The notes under the pieces are model-generated. The model saw only the letters and a list, made by a program, of their open reading frames with translations, had not been told where the DNA came from and searched no databases. Of a stretch of 64,000 bases of DNA, positions 32,101 to 44,852 are shown one piece after another. This DNA comes from Alopecurus myosuroides (lineage: Eukaryota > Streptophyta > Magnoliopsida > Poales > Poaceae). Positions within the stretch are counted from its first letter, which is position 1; each line of letters begins with the position of its first letter. The DNA is taken from positions 1-64,000 of the forward strand of contig JAPCYS010001957.1 in NCBI GenBank assembly GCA_028641055.1, read 5' to 3'. Made by a program: the position numbers and the translations under genes.

Positions 32101-35100
32101 TAGCTTATTGCTTGTCCTCAAGCAATTCAGTTAACAACTGAGGGTGATAAAAGAACTCTTACAAACACATTTGCTTCGTATGATGTAAATATTCTCACTA
32201 TATGATCAAGTACTTATGCAATTCATAATAATAAGTATGCAAATAAATTCACCCAATATTTATGCAAACCATGAAGAAATATCAACACACTAATAATAAG
32301 CAACATAAGATATATCAATTTGCAGGATTGCAATGTTCATAATAAGTTATGATAAAGTGGTATCTCTCTTGCCATTAATTGTGGAGAAAAACATAAATTC
32401 TAGGGCACCTCTGAGGTTCAAGTGAAGATTAGAAGTAAAGATATCAAAGATAAAAGCATCAAACTTATACCACAATCAACCGTGTTCTGGGACAAGCACA
32501 TTGCACTAAGAATGACAGCTATGCTCTCGAGAAGGTGCATAAAGTTGGAAGGTGAAGACTCAACATAAAAGTAAAAGAAAGTCCCTTCGTAGAGGGAAGC
32601 AGGGATTAACTAATGTGCTAGAGCTTTTTATTTAATTAAAAGAGAGGTATTGAAAACAATTTTGAGAGAGGTGTGTGTCTATGTCAATGAATAGCAAACA
32701 GACAATACAGTACGTCATAATTTAACTAGACTTTACAAGAGCGGCTCCCATTGAAGGGCGTTCTTTCTACTGGGGTCAGTAGATCCTCCCTCGTCTATTT
32801 TGTTTACACAATTATCCTTTAACTGATAAATCAGGGGCAAAAAGAGTGAAGAGAATTTATAGTAACCAAGTTTGGGGCTGGGCACCCCGTTGCCATCTCT
32901 TCTATCGATTTGGATAAGAGGATGTGCCACTAGTCCAGGTGTATAAAGTATAATCAACAAGTGAGATAAAGATCGTCTACCTGTGTCCTCGTGAGCTAAA
33001 ACAGGGGCACAAAACAGGTATAATTTTGAAGGTTTTAAAGGTAGCACACGAGCAATTTACTTAGAGTGGCGGTTAAATACCACATATAGGTAGGTATGGT
33101 GGACACATTTGGCAAACTTTGGTTTTTGGAAGTTGGATGCACGAGTAGAGCTCATACTTAGTAAAAGTGAGGGCTAGCAATAGACTGGGAGCGACAATCA
33201 AGAGAGAAACAACTGTCATAATCATGCTTGCGACAAAACAAAATTAACGGGGGCACAAAAGTGATACAAATACTCTGAGGCAAAATAAATCATCAAGGCT
33301 TAATTGACTTTTTGTTTTCAGTATTATGCATGCGTGAGTATGTGCCAAGTCGATTCAGTGAAACATTCAGAGGAAGATACCACAATGTCATACCCTTCTA
33401 TGAATAAAACAATGCAAGCAAACAATTATACGACATGCTATCTACTATTAGTAAGTTGGTATTGATAATAAGAGAGCATGAACTACTAAGCATCCATTAA
33501 ATAACAAACACCTTACACGAACAAACTAAGCATGTCCACATGGATGAGTATATGTACAAAAATAAAAATAAATAGAGTTCATACCAGCCTCTCACTACAA
33601 CTTGAATTATCGTAAATCTTCATTATTGCTCTTCACTTGTGTGGATTGAATGATATAAAATGATAACCAAACTCCTATGGAGTCACAGAGGACTATTGAA
33701 CTATCGAGAAAACTTTACAAAACCAAAGAAGAACAACAAATATTTTTGGATTTTCGAATTTAAAACAAGAACAGAAGGAAACAAGCAAACAAAGAAAAAT
33801 CTTTTTGGATTTTTTAATATTAAATTGAAACTAGAAAGTAAAGCAAACTAATAAAAGAAACTAAAAAACAAATAAAGAGAAACAACGGAAATATTTTTGG
33901 TATTTTTGCGTTTTCGAAAGCATGAACTAAACAAGAAAACCCAAAGGAAAGAAAGAAACAATAACAGAGATATACAAAGAACCGACAGAATCATGATTTG
34001 TAATTGAGTGTGATGTCGGTATACCTTCCCCCCAAGCTTAGGCTTTTGGCCTAAGTGGAGATTAATCTCGGCGCGGGTCGAAGCCCCATGTTGGTGGGTC
34101 ATCCCTAGCATGATCGTAACAAGGAGCCCATGAAGAAGAAGAGGCAGCATGCCCATAATCATAACCAGGGTGCTGGTACGAAAACCCCATAGTGTCAGAG
34201 GGCTAGACGAAATCATTTTCGCCCCCCTCTCCATCGTCCTCTACGTGCTGGAGGTGCTCCTCAATGCATGCATCAAATATACTCTATGAGAGTGACCATC
34301 CTTCCCACTCTCATCTGAGAAGCTTCTCCCTGGCAGATTTCTTTATACAAATCCATCAGTGGTTTGGGCTGCCCTATTATCTTCTCACGTGATCCTCACT
34401 GTGGTACTTTGATGGCTCGACAAAAATCATCAAAAGGCAAGTTGATAGTTTTATTATAAATTTTGTAGTGAACCATCGGGTTAGGAAAAGACCAACTGAA
34501 ACTAAAATCCTTCACCACAGACATAGTTAGCTTTATGTGTTGGCTAGATTCACCATCAACGAAATCTTCCAACCCTGCATTAGATATTACAGTTTGGAAG
34601 TCTTGCAGAATCCCTTCAGCATTCATGAATTCATAGCTCGGATAGATAGAGGGAATACACCCTCTTCTTGTTGGACTCTCATGACTTCATGTACTTCTAA
34701 TTCATGTTGGTCAAGTTGGTATACATTACCCTCCATTTTTGAATTTTTTAACAAGCATCACAAAAATTGATTTTGAAGCAACTATATGACAGAAACTACT
34801 ATAGCGACTTGTAAGAGGGCTGAACATGCATCAAAACCATTTTTCTATATACAGAACAAGCATGCAAGCTCACATAACCTGTCACCTATAGTACCAAAAT
34901 ACTCAAGAAATACTCCACTGAATAAAATTCTACTTGGATAATCGGAGGAGTCACATACTAGAGAACAAATGTTCCAAATTTCAGCAACAAAGATGGGCTA
35001 AGAAAGGAGATCAAAAATTTGCGAGGATGAACAGCAAGAACACGGGTTTGAGCAATGGTGTTGAGTTTGGTGGAGAGAGAGAGAGATGTTTGGCAGGAAG

Positions 35101-35646
35101 GAGAGTAACTGGAGGGCCAGGGGCGCCCACACCATGTGCTAGCGCGCCCAGGGGGTACCCACGCCACCAGGTGGTGTGGACGCATGGTGGGTCCCCCTGG
35201 GTTGCCCTAGGTGCCTCTCTGCCCCATTTTCAACGTAAAAACTGATATAATTTTTCTGAAATTTTTCGAGGAATTTTCAGAATTTTATAAATGATTATAA
35301 TCTAGGAAAATGATTGTGCAATGATGGAAAACAAAACCAAAACCAATTCTACAGAAGTTCTAAGACACTCTAATATGCAAATAACCAATAGAAACATAGG
35401 AGAAAGTAATTTAAAAAAAACTGTGGGTGGTGAAAACATGAGTAAACTAAAGTAACAAGGTGAAAACATAGTGAAAACATAATTGGGGAAAGTGAAAACA
35501 TAGTGAAAACATTTGTTTTCTTCATTCAAAATCACTTTGTTAACAAGGTTGATCAAGTCTTGTTACCAAAACAATTTTTCATGAAGCAAAACTTTGCATT
35601 TCACTAAATGATTATGTTACCTCAACTTTGATAGATATAGTCCCAA

Positions 35647-36069
35647 TCATGACAATTTCATATTCTTGTTGTGGCATTGGAATAGGACAATAAATTCATC
35701 ATGAAGTTCAATGTAATTTTCCTCAAGATCATCACTAGGACTTTCTCTAAACTCAGGTGAACTAACAGGTGTACCTATGTTTTTATTAGGAATTTCAGTG
35801 TTTTCAATTTGTTTAGATCTAGCAATTGTAGCATCTAGGAAAGGACCTAATAAACCACTCTCATTAAGCACAGTAGAAGCATCATCAAAATTATCAGAAG
35901 CATTTTCAGACTCAACATAAGTATCATCATGTGTAGAATGTGTATGTGATGGTGTAAGAAGTTTACTCATTACAGATGATGAATCAAGATCAACAGAGAT
36001 GTTGAAAGTTGTACCTCTCCTTGTAGTGGATGGAAATATAGAGTCCTTCCCATAACGAGTTTTACCCAT
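35647..36069 (-). CDS. Retrotransposon family ORF, N-terminal gag-like, 140 aa
   Basis: An ATG-initiated frame starts about 60 bases inside the primer-binding site, where gag normally begins. It encodes an acidic, Ser/Thr/Asn-rich protein (start MGKTRYGKDSIFPSTTR) without the retrotransposon gag capsid motif or a zinc knuckle. It ends at a stop and downstream frames do not continue it. It may be the N-terminal remnant of gag or a family-specific ORF. Confidence 0.5.
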   Translation of the reverse strand: MGKTRYGKDSIFPSTTRRGTTFNISVDLDSSSVMSKLLTPSHTHSTHDDTYVESENASDNFDDASTVLNESGLLGPFLDATIARSKQIENTEIPNKNIGTPVSSPEFRESPSDDLEENYIELHDEFIVLFQCHNKNMKLS

Positions 36070-36127
36070 GATGAATAACTTGCAGTGAACAATATCACGT
36101 CAAATGAGCTTATAAATAAAGCTATGC

Positions 36128-36145
36128 GCCCCGGCAACGGTGCCA
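36128..36145 (-). other. Primer-binding site, tRNA-Asp-like
   Basis: The plus strand reads CCCCGGCAACGGTGCCA, matching the 3' end of plant tRNA-Asp (CCCCGGCAACGGCGCCA) except for one internal T; the base just before it also differs. It lies 11 bases inside the 5' LTR end at 36157. Confidence 0.8.
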
Positions 36146-36156
36146 GAAAATAGTCT

Positions 36157-37553
36157 TGATGACCCACAAGTATAGGGGATCGCAACAGTCTTCAAGGAAA
36201 GTAAAACTCAAATTTATTGATTCGACACAAGGGGAGCCAAAGAACATTTATAAGCCTTAACAGATGAGTTGGCAATTCAGCTGCACCTAGAAGTAGACTT
36301 CCTCGCAATAATTTATCAGTAGTACCAGTGTTATAGCAGTAGCAATAGTAAAATAATAGCATGAATAAAATAGAAACAGTTGTAGCAATTGTAGGAAACA
36401 GCATGATTAAAGTACTGTAGGCATATAGATGGATTAACGGGCGTTGCATGGATAAGATAATTTATATAATAATCAAATCATGGGAAATTACAGAGAAATA
36501 ATAATAAAGCATCCAAGTACTAGGTAACCATAGGCATGTGTTCCATATTTAGTTGTACGTGCTCACAATGAGAAAATTTCACAACATCTTCTGTCCTACC
36601 AGCCCGTTTGCAGCAGGGGCTCAAGGGAAACTACTGGTAATTAAGGTGATCCTTTTAATAAAGCACCGGAGCAAAGCATTAACACTTCGTGAATACATGT
36701 GATCCTCACATCACAGCCATCCCCTCCGGTTATCCAAAATTTTGTCACTTTGGGGCCTCGGGTTCCGGACAACGACATTTGTAAACAACTTGCAGGTATG
36801 ATAAAAAACATAATTATCCTCATGAATCAGTAACATGTTCAAATCTGAGATCATGACACTCGGGCCCTAGTGACAAGCATTAAGCATAACACGTTGCAAC
36901 AATGATAGATAGCACTAACAATAGATACTAGGCACCATGCCCTAACAATCTGGCAATTATTACATGAGCGGTCTCATCCAATCCCTACCATCCCTCTCAG
37001 CCTACAACGGGGATTACTCACACATGGATGGGGGAATCATGGATGGTTGATGGAGAAGTGGTGACGATGACGATGGCGATGATCTCCTCTGAATCCCCGT
37101 CCCGGCAGGGTGCCAGAACAGGAACTTCTGATCAACGAAGTGGGTTTCGAGGTGGCGGCGGCGCTCTGGTGTGTTTCTCTGAAATATGACGAACCCCCCT
37201 CGGTTTTTAGGTCAGGAGGGTTAATTAGTCAAAAGGGAAACCCGAGGGGGCGCCCGAGGCGTCCACACCATGTGGTGGCACGACCTAGGGGTGGGTGCGC
37301 CGCCAAGTAGTGTAGGCCCCTCGTGGCCCCTCTCCGTATCGTCTACTGGCTCAAGGGGTCTTTGGGTCAAATAGGAACATTGGGATCTTTTCCTGGCATT
37401 TTCCCGAAAGTTGATTTTCTGCACAAAAATGAGACACCAGGGTAATTCTGCTGAAAAAAACATTAGTTCATGTTAGTTGTATTCAAAACTCACAAGTTCA
37501 GAGGAAAACAACAGAAAAATGTTCGGAAAAATATATACGTTTTGGACGTATCA
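36157..37553 (-). repeat. 5' LTR of the CTCTT element
   Basis: It has TGATAC at 37553 and TCATCA at 36157. It carries a single copy of the segment that is duplicated in the 3' LTR. It is adjacent to the primer-binding site. Confidence 0.9.
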
Positions 37554-37558
37554 CTCTT

Positions 37559-37575
37559 CCTCTATCTTCTCTCTC

Positions 37576-37609
<34 letters not shown>

Positions 37610-37782
37610 TATCTCTCTCTCTTAGATCTATTCTTGCACATACGTCGTGAGGCTGGTCTCTCCCTGTTAGCAGAACGCTCTAGGCGGCGTAACCGTGAGG
37701 ATCAGAGGACTAGACACGTGGATACCGGCAGAGAGATCATATGTTTGATCTTGGACCGGGGTTTTAGCAACATCTTCATGTA
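37559..37782 (+). repeat. CT/CA microsatellite and right part of the interrupted relic
   Basis: (CT)n at about 37577-37592 passes into (CA)n to 37609, then CTCTCTCTT and a short unique stretch ending near GGACCGGGGTTTT. This is the continuation of the relic that stops at 30639, as the CTCTT duplication shows. Confidence 0.7.
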
Positions 37783-39330
37783 TTATACATTCACCACCCG
37801 TTGGGGACCCCAAGAGGAAGGTGATGAAGCATAGCAGGAAGTTTTCCCTCAGTTTTGAGACCAAGGTTATCAAACCAGTAGGACTTAGAGATCTACAGCA
37901 TGGTGCTAAATAGTCAAATTATAGCGTGGACCTACACGCAGCACACAAACTTACTTTGTCCCAATGTTTCAGGAAGGTTGTTAAGCTTCCCGTCTTGCTG
38001 AAAATAAAGGGGTTAAACGTATAGTGTGGAAAACATAAATGAAAGTAGAACGCACCAGTGAGCAAGTAATGATTGAAAGCAAGTAAACGATGTTGTAATC
38101 AATATAAAATAATGGACCAGGAGCCATAGTTTCACTAGTGGCATCTCTCCAAAGATAAACAAGCAAAAATATTGAGTGAACGAATTACAGCTGGCCAATT
38201 GATAGAATTGAAGCAACAATAATTATGACAAAGAAAAATTCATTGTGATATTCATGTAGACACTACATCAAACATATATAGACCAGAATCAAACTGCATC
38301 TATAACTAATAATCCACCTTGAGAGACTTCTATGCTCGTCTCTGGCCGATAATAAGATGCAAAGCAACAGATAATCGCATTAAGCTCAGTACATAATTTA
38401 AGCAATATTTAGTAGCAAGAACACATCCCCATCCTTAGATGTTTCTATCACTTGTGCCCAGGCACGGAGAAGGCATGAACCTACTAGCTAGCACAAAACC
38501 CTCTCTTGGAGATACATGAAACCACTTGGCCAAAGTAAGTAGACACATCGGAGAGCATGCACGAACATAAATATAACATGAATATGATAATAGAAACAAG
38601 ATCATATAAGAAACATGAACAATCTGATCATAACTTCACAGTTCATCATATCTCAGCAAACACAACATGTAGCATTTACATCATATCAATCTTTATCATG
38701 TTAGGCATCTCAGCAGACCACAAAGTGGTAGCACAAGGAGAAGAGACAACCATCTGGATAATGTTGTGGACCTGTAGTCCAAGTATGAACTACTCATGCA
38801 TCATTTCGAAGGCAATCATGACAACGAAGAGGACACCGATGACGATTCCCCCTCCGACAGGGTGCCGAAACATGATTCCAGGACCCTAAATTAGGCTTTC
38901 GAGATGGCGGCGGCTCTGACAATGTATCTGAAAAATAAGGCTCGCCTCGAAGTTTTTAGGTCAAGGGGGACGACCTGGGGGAGTCTCGGGGTGCCCATGC
39001 GGGGTCTGGGCACAGACCCACCCGGACGGGCGCCTTGGACCCGTCTCGGCTCCCAGGTGGCCCCCACGAGCTCTCCTTTGGTCTTTATCTTTGTTTCGGG
39101 TTAAAAAATCCTCCTGGGATTTCGTGGAATATTCCATGAAAAAAGGATTATCTTAGGTTTTATTTCAAGGCATGTTCAAACGCACTCGAATTTTCAAATT
39201 TCTGCAAAGTTAATTGAATTGTTTGAATTCAAATGATTATTTTTGGTCCTTTTGACCTCACCGGAACTATAGTGTCAGAATGACTTGACCAAATTTCACC
39301 GACTGAGAATGTTGAACCTATTAGTCATAC
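37783..39330 (-). repeat. Diverged LTR of the same superfamily group, minus orientation
   Basis: On the minus strand it contains TAACCTTGGT, CTGAGGGAAAACTTCCTGC and CCTCTTGGGGTCCCCAACG in the same order as the 3' portion of the LTR at 43261-44843, and the CCCTGTCGGAGGGGGAAT block of the leader. Neither end is clean and no TSD was found. It is probably a truncated or solo LTR. The 39110-39330 boundary is uncertain. Confidence 0.55.
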
Positions 39331-39336
39331 TTCAGG

Positions 39337-39756
39337 TGGTTCTACTATAAAAGGGAAAATGCAAAATCCTTGCATTTCGATTAATTGATAGAAAAGATAA
39401 TATATTGATAGGAACGGTAATATGTACAAGTCTAGAAAAGGACTAACACCGCGATATATAAATTGATCCAAAACCTAGCCTAGGGGAGAAGCTAGAGAAG
39501 GCTCCGGGCTCCCGTGTTCTCCCACTCTCCCGCTTTGGTCATGATCGTGTCGAGCAGGGTGGCTACCGAGGATGCACATTATTGAAGACGATCGTGTTCC
39601 AGTGTTTTCAGGTTCACCACGTTGTTAGAATGATCAACGATGAGGTTCCCTTGTGCAGCAGGTGAGGGGTGGCGTGCAAAGTCCGCGCCCACCAATCCGC
39701 AAAGACACCTCAATGGAGCGTGCGGGAGGGGGCGGGGGGGGGGGGGGGGGGTTGGA
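39337..39756 (-). mobile_element. LINE 3' fragment A, stacked insertion
   Basis: TGGTTCTACTA at 39337-39347 precedes TAAAAG and a LINE-like 3' segment read on the minus strand, similar throughout to fragment B. Homology includes ATGTACAAGTCTAGAAA, CCAAAACCTAGCCTAGG and CGTGTCGAGCAGGGTGGC. It ends in an 18-base G run (39734-39751) and then TTGGATCTACTA, close to its own target sequence. It is 5'-truncated and non-coding. Confidence 0.7.
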
Positions 39757-40330
39757 TCTACTATAAAAGCGAAAACGCAAAATCCTTGTGTTTCGATACA
39801 AAAGATAATATATTGATAGAAACGATAATATGTACAAGTCTAGAAATGGACTAACACCGTGACATATACAAATCGATCCAAAACCTAGTCTAGGAGAGAA
39901 GCTGCAGAAGGCTCGGGCTACCGCTCTCACGCTTTGGTCTTGATCATGTCGAGCAGGGAGGCCACCGAGGATGCGCATTGTTGAAGACTGCCGCGCTCCG
40001 GTGTTTTCAGGTCCACCATGATGTTAGTATGATCAACGATGAGGTACCCTTGTGCAGTAGGCGTGGGGTGGCGCATAAAGTCCGCGAACACACCTCAATG
40101 GGGTGGTGGGTCGAATCCACGAGTCTCTCATGCCAGATCGTCCGACCGGTGAGAATGTGCGCTATTGTCTACTCCGATTGGTCGCATAGTGGGCGTCGCG
40201 CCACACGAGAGAGACCGCGTCACGCTAGCCCGTGCAACATCTGTACTGACAAGCGAATGAGATGAAGAATTTCACCCTACGAGGCTCGCATAGGATTTTC
40301 GGTTAAGTCTACAGGAAGATGGTTCTACTA
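39757..40330 (-). mobile_element. LINE 3' fragment B, stacked insertion
   Basis: It starts TCTACTATAAAAGCG and is homologous to fragment A, but extends further, to about 40319. The right flank TGGTTCTACTA (40320-40330) repeats the left flank of fragment A exactly. It is a relic with no open ORF2 domain. Confidence 0.7.
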
Positions 40331-41600
40331 CTGAGTCTTGAATTGTGGGTTGTTTAGCTCAATCATTTCCAAATTCTTACATTAATTGTGAACCGTTGGG
40401 CATATGATAATCTGTCATTTCGTCATCCCTCTTCTCCACCGTTGCTCCAATTTATTGTGGCTGTTAGTACATCAACTCAACGTGCATTGTGATATTGTTA
40501 CATCAAGGCATCAAGTGGAGCTTCGAAGGGGACATGCCATAAAGTGGCGTTGAGCTCGCGTGAAACGGTTCGGAGCTTCGGCTGTACTAGTATTTGAGTA
40601 AAAGTGATCAAACTGTAATGCTGCATGTGCATATCACAGATGACCGCAGACTGCCATGTAAAAAAAATTTGGCTATGGAGTACTTGCGTATTTTACCTGG
40701 ACGGTGCAATTGTTGTAAAACAAATTGGACGGTGCAGGGTCCAGATCGAGAGTGTGGTGTACTCCGATGATTCAAAGGTTATTAAAGTTGTACTGTAGAT
40801 CTTATATGTTTGTCCAAGCTCGAAATAATGTGTGTACCCCCCGACAGTAAGAGGCATAAGAATTTTGGTGGCTTCATGTAGTTGAATCGGTATCACACAA
40901 GTACTTAAAACATTTGTAAGAATTTTGGAGTACTACATTGCAGCATTTCCTGTTGTTTTGTTTATCCGATTTAAGTGTTGAGATATCCTTTTTTTTAGCC
41001 TCGTCCAATAAAAACAGAGGATTTTTACACCATAAAAGGTTGGCATGAACCTTGAAGTTTTTTCATTTCGAGAATCATCGATTGTACGCGTTTGAAGGCA
41101 CCCAGTACTCGTGGGCCGACACGTTGGAGAGTGGTCTGTGTATATGTGGTAAATTAGTTTAGTTCATGATTAGATCTGTACCTAATCAGGCAATTAAAAG
41201 ATGCAACCTGACTGAGCTCCCGATGGCCGCTCGGGCTAAACTAGACACAGGATCAAATTGTACAACTGTCGCACCGAGACAAAAAGTAGCAAGGAAAAAA
41301 AAACTAGTCCAGCAGGTGAATCTCGTACCGCGCGCACCGCTTCCGACGCGAGATGTCGCTCTGGATCCGATCTACTCGTGCTGGGAGTACATCTGTAGCC
41401 GGTGGCTTATCCCTTTTTATTTTGGAAAATGAAGCTGCTGCTTATCTGATGCACGATCATGTGAATCCCATTTAGCTTTCAGCATTTCATTTACATGTGT
41501 CGTTGCAAGAGCAACTCTAGCAAACCTCCAGAAACTGAGAACTTTAACCTAGGTCTATGTCCGGTGAGTGGTTAAAGTAGAACCGGTATGAATTAGCTTC
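40331..41600. other. Intergenic, nothing recognised
   Basis: About 1.3 kb is of mixed composition. Short frames only. No terminal repeats, domains or splice patterns were identified. Confidence 0.4.
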
Positions 41601-41684
41601 TCCGCAATGTGGCCTCTGAACAACCACCCCGTCGCCGCGTGGGCTCGCATAAGCTCACCTCCACGCCCCACACCACCGCCGGCT

Positions 41685-42139
41685 ATGGAGGTGGGAGACG
41701 AGTGCACGCCTCACATCGATGAGCAGGGTCGCATCCACGACGGGCTAGCCCGCGCCCGCAACGGCCCAGCTCGTAGTTGGGCGGGCCTGCCACTCGCCAT
41801 TTCGACGACGAGACCGGCCCTTCCGGAGTCGTCCCGCCGCTGTCGCCGACGACGGTCCTGTGGCTCCAAGCGGAGGGGAGCGACAAGGACTCCTTCTCCT
41901 ACGTCGAGACCGATGATGACCTCGTCAAACTCGTCATGGAGAAGTCCATCCATAGCGAGCGCTGGCGGACGGAGAAGCGTTACCGCTTCGAGCAGCAGGT
42001 GGAGTCCTACAACGCCGCCCAGCTCAAGCGTGGCCTTTGTGTGGACGCGGAGATGCAGGCGAAGCGCCGCGAGTGGGACGCCATTGCGGCGGCGCAACTC
42101 GACCACGTCGTGCACTCCTCCTCCGACGACAATGACTGA
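41685..42139 (+). pseudogene. GC-rich hypothetical coding remnant with a frameshift
   Basis: An ATG at 41685 opens a frame (MEVGDECTPHIDEQGRIHDG) that shifts near 41780 into a second frame running to a stop at 42139. The second part looks truly coding: it is acidic and helical, with DKDSFSYVETDDDLVKLVME, then RYRFEQQVESYNAAQL and a Ser/Asp-rich end. The second frame has a TAG at 41774, so the parts join only by a frameshift. GC content is far above the flanks. I do not recognise the family. It may be a captured gene fragment or a decayed single-exon gene. Confidence 0.4.
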
Positions 42140-42435
42140 AGATGGCACTAAAGATGAAGCCCGATGAAGTCCGTGCTCGCATTTTTATGATCTAGGTTTA
42201 CGATGAGTTGTTTCATCGCCGTATATGCACATTAAGTTTCAGTTCAAATTTTGGTAGGAATCATCTAGTGTTCGTCCGTCTTTATTTGACCAAAAATCAA
42301 TAAGTTATGAATTTGCAGTTTGGGATTCAGACTTTGCGTCTGATTCAGAAAGACAAAAAGACAAAAAAAGAAAACTCCTTTTCAGTTTGACGTTTACGGA
42401 TGCTGTTGCTATAACACAGGCCCAAAGCACACGAA

Positions 42436-43260
42436 ATAGGTTTTCGCCCCGCTTTATAAATAAAGCAACCGTCCACAAGAGTCATACAGAAACACAGATA
42501 CAACGCACACACAATGCTGGGGCCACAACACAAACAAGGCCAAAGTACAACAATACACCCACAGACACACGCTAGAGCAAGGGGCGAGGGGGGTGGTGTG
42601 GGTAGAAATGGCGCTACGATCCAGCGCGGAGCCTCAGGGTGGAGCCGAGGCGGAGATGCGGCGCACGGCCACTAGAAGTCTGTCGATGGAGTCATCTAGC
42701 CGCGCCCGGTCCCGCTGTCTACAAAGCGGGTGCCACTGCAGCAAGAAGGCCAAGATTTTGAAAATAGAGTCAGAAGCCCGCCTCAAGAAGACTTTCTCAA
42801 TCCTCATTTTATTGCGGATGGCGCCATCGCCGCAAACACCAGCCAGAAGAGACGCCTGCCTCCTCATGCATGGCGCGCCCGACTTTCTAAGAACTCGCCA
42901 AGATCCTAGGCCTGCCAAGCAGGGCCTAAGGACTCCCGCACGAAATTCCACAAAAAGCGGGCCGCGGGACACACAAAGAATATGTGCGTACCCGATTCCG
43001 GGATCCTGCAGAGGGGACACAGGCCATCCCCATGGCCCCGGCGTTTGGCCACCTCCACCCCCGAAGGCAGCCTATCACGTAGAAGCTGCCACATGAATAT
43101 CTTAATCTTTAAGGGCAGCGGGGCCTTCCATAGGGGAGAGGCCCAAGCACTAGTAGGCTCAGCAAACTGTGCCCGGCACACCGACTTGACTATGAAGGCC
43201 CCCGACAGGGCCAACGACCACGCCACCTGATCAGGGCCCCCTGGCAGCGCAACAGGGAGC
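42436..43260 (-). pseudogene. LINE ORF2 C-terminal fragment
   Basis: The minus strand encodes the zinc-binding region after LINE reverse transcriptase: PLKIKIFMWQLLRDRLPSGV, then CPLCRIPESGTHIFFVCPA, with a frame break near 42990, then the terminal region (MRIEKVFLRRASDSIFKILA). The element's 3' end lies near 42436. At 43260 it is cut abruptly by the TGATATG terminus of an LTR element. Its upstream part may be the LINE at 49762-51714, but the intervening reverse-transcriptase core is missing. Confidence 0.85.
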
Positions 43261-44843
43261 TGATATGTCTCCAACGTATCTATAATTTCTGAAGCTCCAT
43301 GATAATATTATGTCAATTGCTAGATGTTTTCTCCCTTCTTTATAGCATTTTTACATGTTTTCCGAGACTAACCTATTAACAAGATGCCAAGTGCCAGTTC
43401 CCTGTTTTATGCTGTTTTTTATTTCAGAAAAGTTGTTCTAGAAATATTCTCGGAATCGGACCCCACAAAGCCGGAAGTGCCTATTTTCCCTAGAAGCATC
43501 CAGAAGACCGAAGAGGAGTCGAAGAGGGGCACCAGAGGGCCCACACCATGGGGTGGCGCCCCCTTGGCTGCGCCAGGGGGTGGTGTGGGGCCCCCAGGGC
43601 TCCACCGCCTCTGCCCTTTCGCCTATTTATTCCCCCGGATGGAAAACCCTAGGCACCTGATCAAATATCCCCAAAAAGTTTCGCAGCCGCCGTCATCGTC
43701 AACCCTAGATTAGGGGGTTCTGAAGCTGTCTCCGACACCCTGCCGGAGAGGAAATCATCACCGGAGGCCTCTTCATCACCATGCCTACCTCTAGAATGAG
43801 GTGTGAGTAGTTCATCCTTGGACTACGGGTCCATAACAGTAGGTAGATGGTTGTCTCCTCCTCATATGCCTCCATTTTTAGATCTCGTGAGCTGACTAAC
43901 ATGATCGAGATTGTTCTTATGTAATTCTGTGTGTTGTGTTTACTGGGATGGGATGAATATTGAACTTATGCCAAGTTGATTATAGTCTTTATGGCATATG
44001 CTATTTGTGATCTTGCATGCTTTCCGTTGCTAGTGGTTGCTCTGGCCAAGTAGTTGCTAGTGACTCCAAGAGGGAGTATTTATGCTCGATAGTGGGTTCA
44101 TGTCTCCTTTACGTCTTTGCTCGAGTGACAGAAACGTGACGGGGGAGGATGTGATGTTGCCACTAGGTAGAAAATAGCGGTGTGAGTGCCCGCGTGTACA
44201 ATCATTGCTTACATTACACACATTGTTTAATGCAATTATCTGTTGCTTGCAACTTAATACCTAAGAGGATTCGGATGATAACCTGAGGGTGGATTATTAG
44301 TCATAGATGCAGTTGGATTATGGTCTATGTATATTGTTGTAATCCCCGCACTAAATATCATAGTAGTCATCATGTCATGAATGTGCACTACGGTGCAAGC
44401 TTTATTTGTCAATTGCCCAGCTGTAATTTGTTCACCCAGCATGCTATCTTTTATGGAGAGAGACCACTAGTGAACCTATGAACCCCGGTCCATTTTCCTA
44501 CACTGTTAAACAAACCACTACAATTTCCCGCTTTCTTTACTTACTGCTAGCATACACTATTTTCCACACTATACGTCTAATCTTTATTTTCAGCAAGACC
44601 GGTGAGATTGACAACCTCATTGTACCATTGGGACAAAGTATTTTGGTTGTGTTTTGTGCAGGTTCCACGTTGTTGCTGACACCGGTGAGGCGCCATCACC
44701 ACCGTCAGTGGCGTCAACCTTCCAAAGATCCTCTTCCTCCTACTGGATTGATAACCTTGGTTCTTAACTGAGGGAAATTCTTACTGCTGCACTCATCACA
44801 CCCTCCTCTTGGGGTTCCCAGCACACCATCAACATTTGCATCA
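43261..44843 (+). repeat. 5' LTR, 1,583 bp
   Basis: It starts TGATATGTCTCCAACGTATC and ends CATCA just before AGGAATTTCTGG. It contains a promoter-like CGCCTATTTATTCCC near 43620 and a GC-rich CCACACCATGGGGTGGCGCC block absent from the 3' LTR. Confidence 0.82.
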
Positions 44844-44852
44844 AGGAATTTC

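Larger units (their letters stand above)
30640..37553 (-). mobile_element. Complete non-autonomous LTR retrotransposon, TSD CTCTT
   Basis: The element reads on the minus strand. The 5' LTR is 36157-37553 (1,397 bp) and the 3' LTR 30640-32086 (1,447 bp). Both begin TGATACGTCC and end TCATCA. The five bases CTCTT flank it on both sides (30635-30639 and 37554-37558), proving a single insertion. A primer-binding site similar to the tRNA-Asp 3' end abuts the 5' LTR, and a polypurine tract abuts the 3' LTR. The ~4.07-kb interior has one family ORF near the 5' end and no recognisable protease, reverse transcriptase or integrase. It must have moved with enzymes from elsewhere. Parts of the interior match the element at 43261-49761, so they belong to one family. 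Confidence 0.93.

Noticed and set aside
41711..42167. Other long frames over the 41.7-42.1 kb GC-rich remnant
   Set aside because: Their Ser/Arg/Pro-rich composition is what is expected of shifted or reversed reading of the better frame that ends at 42139.
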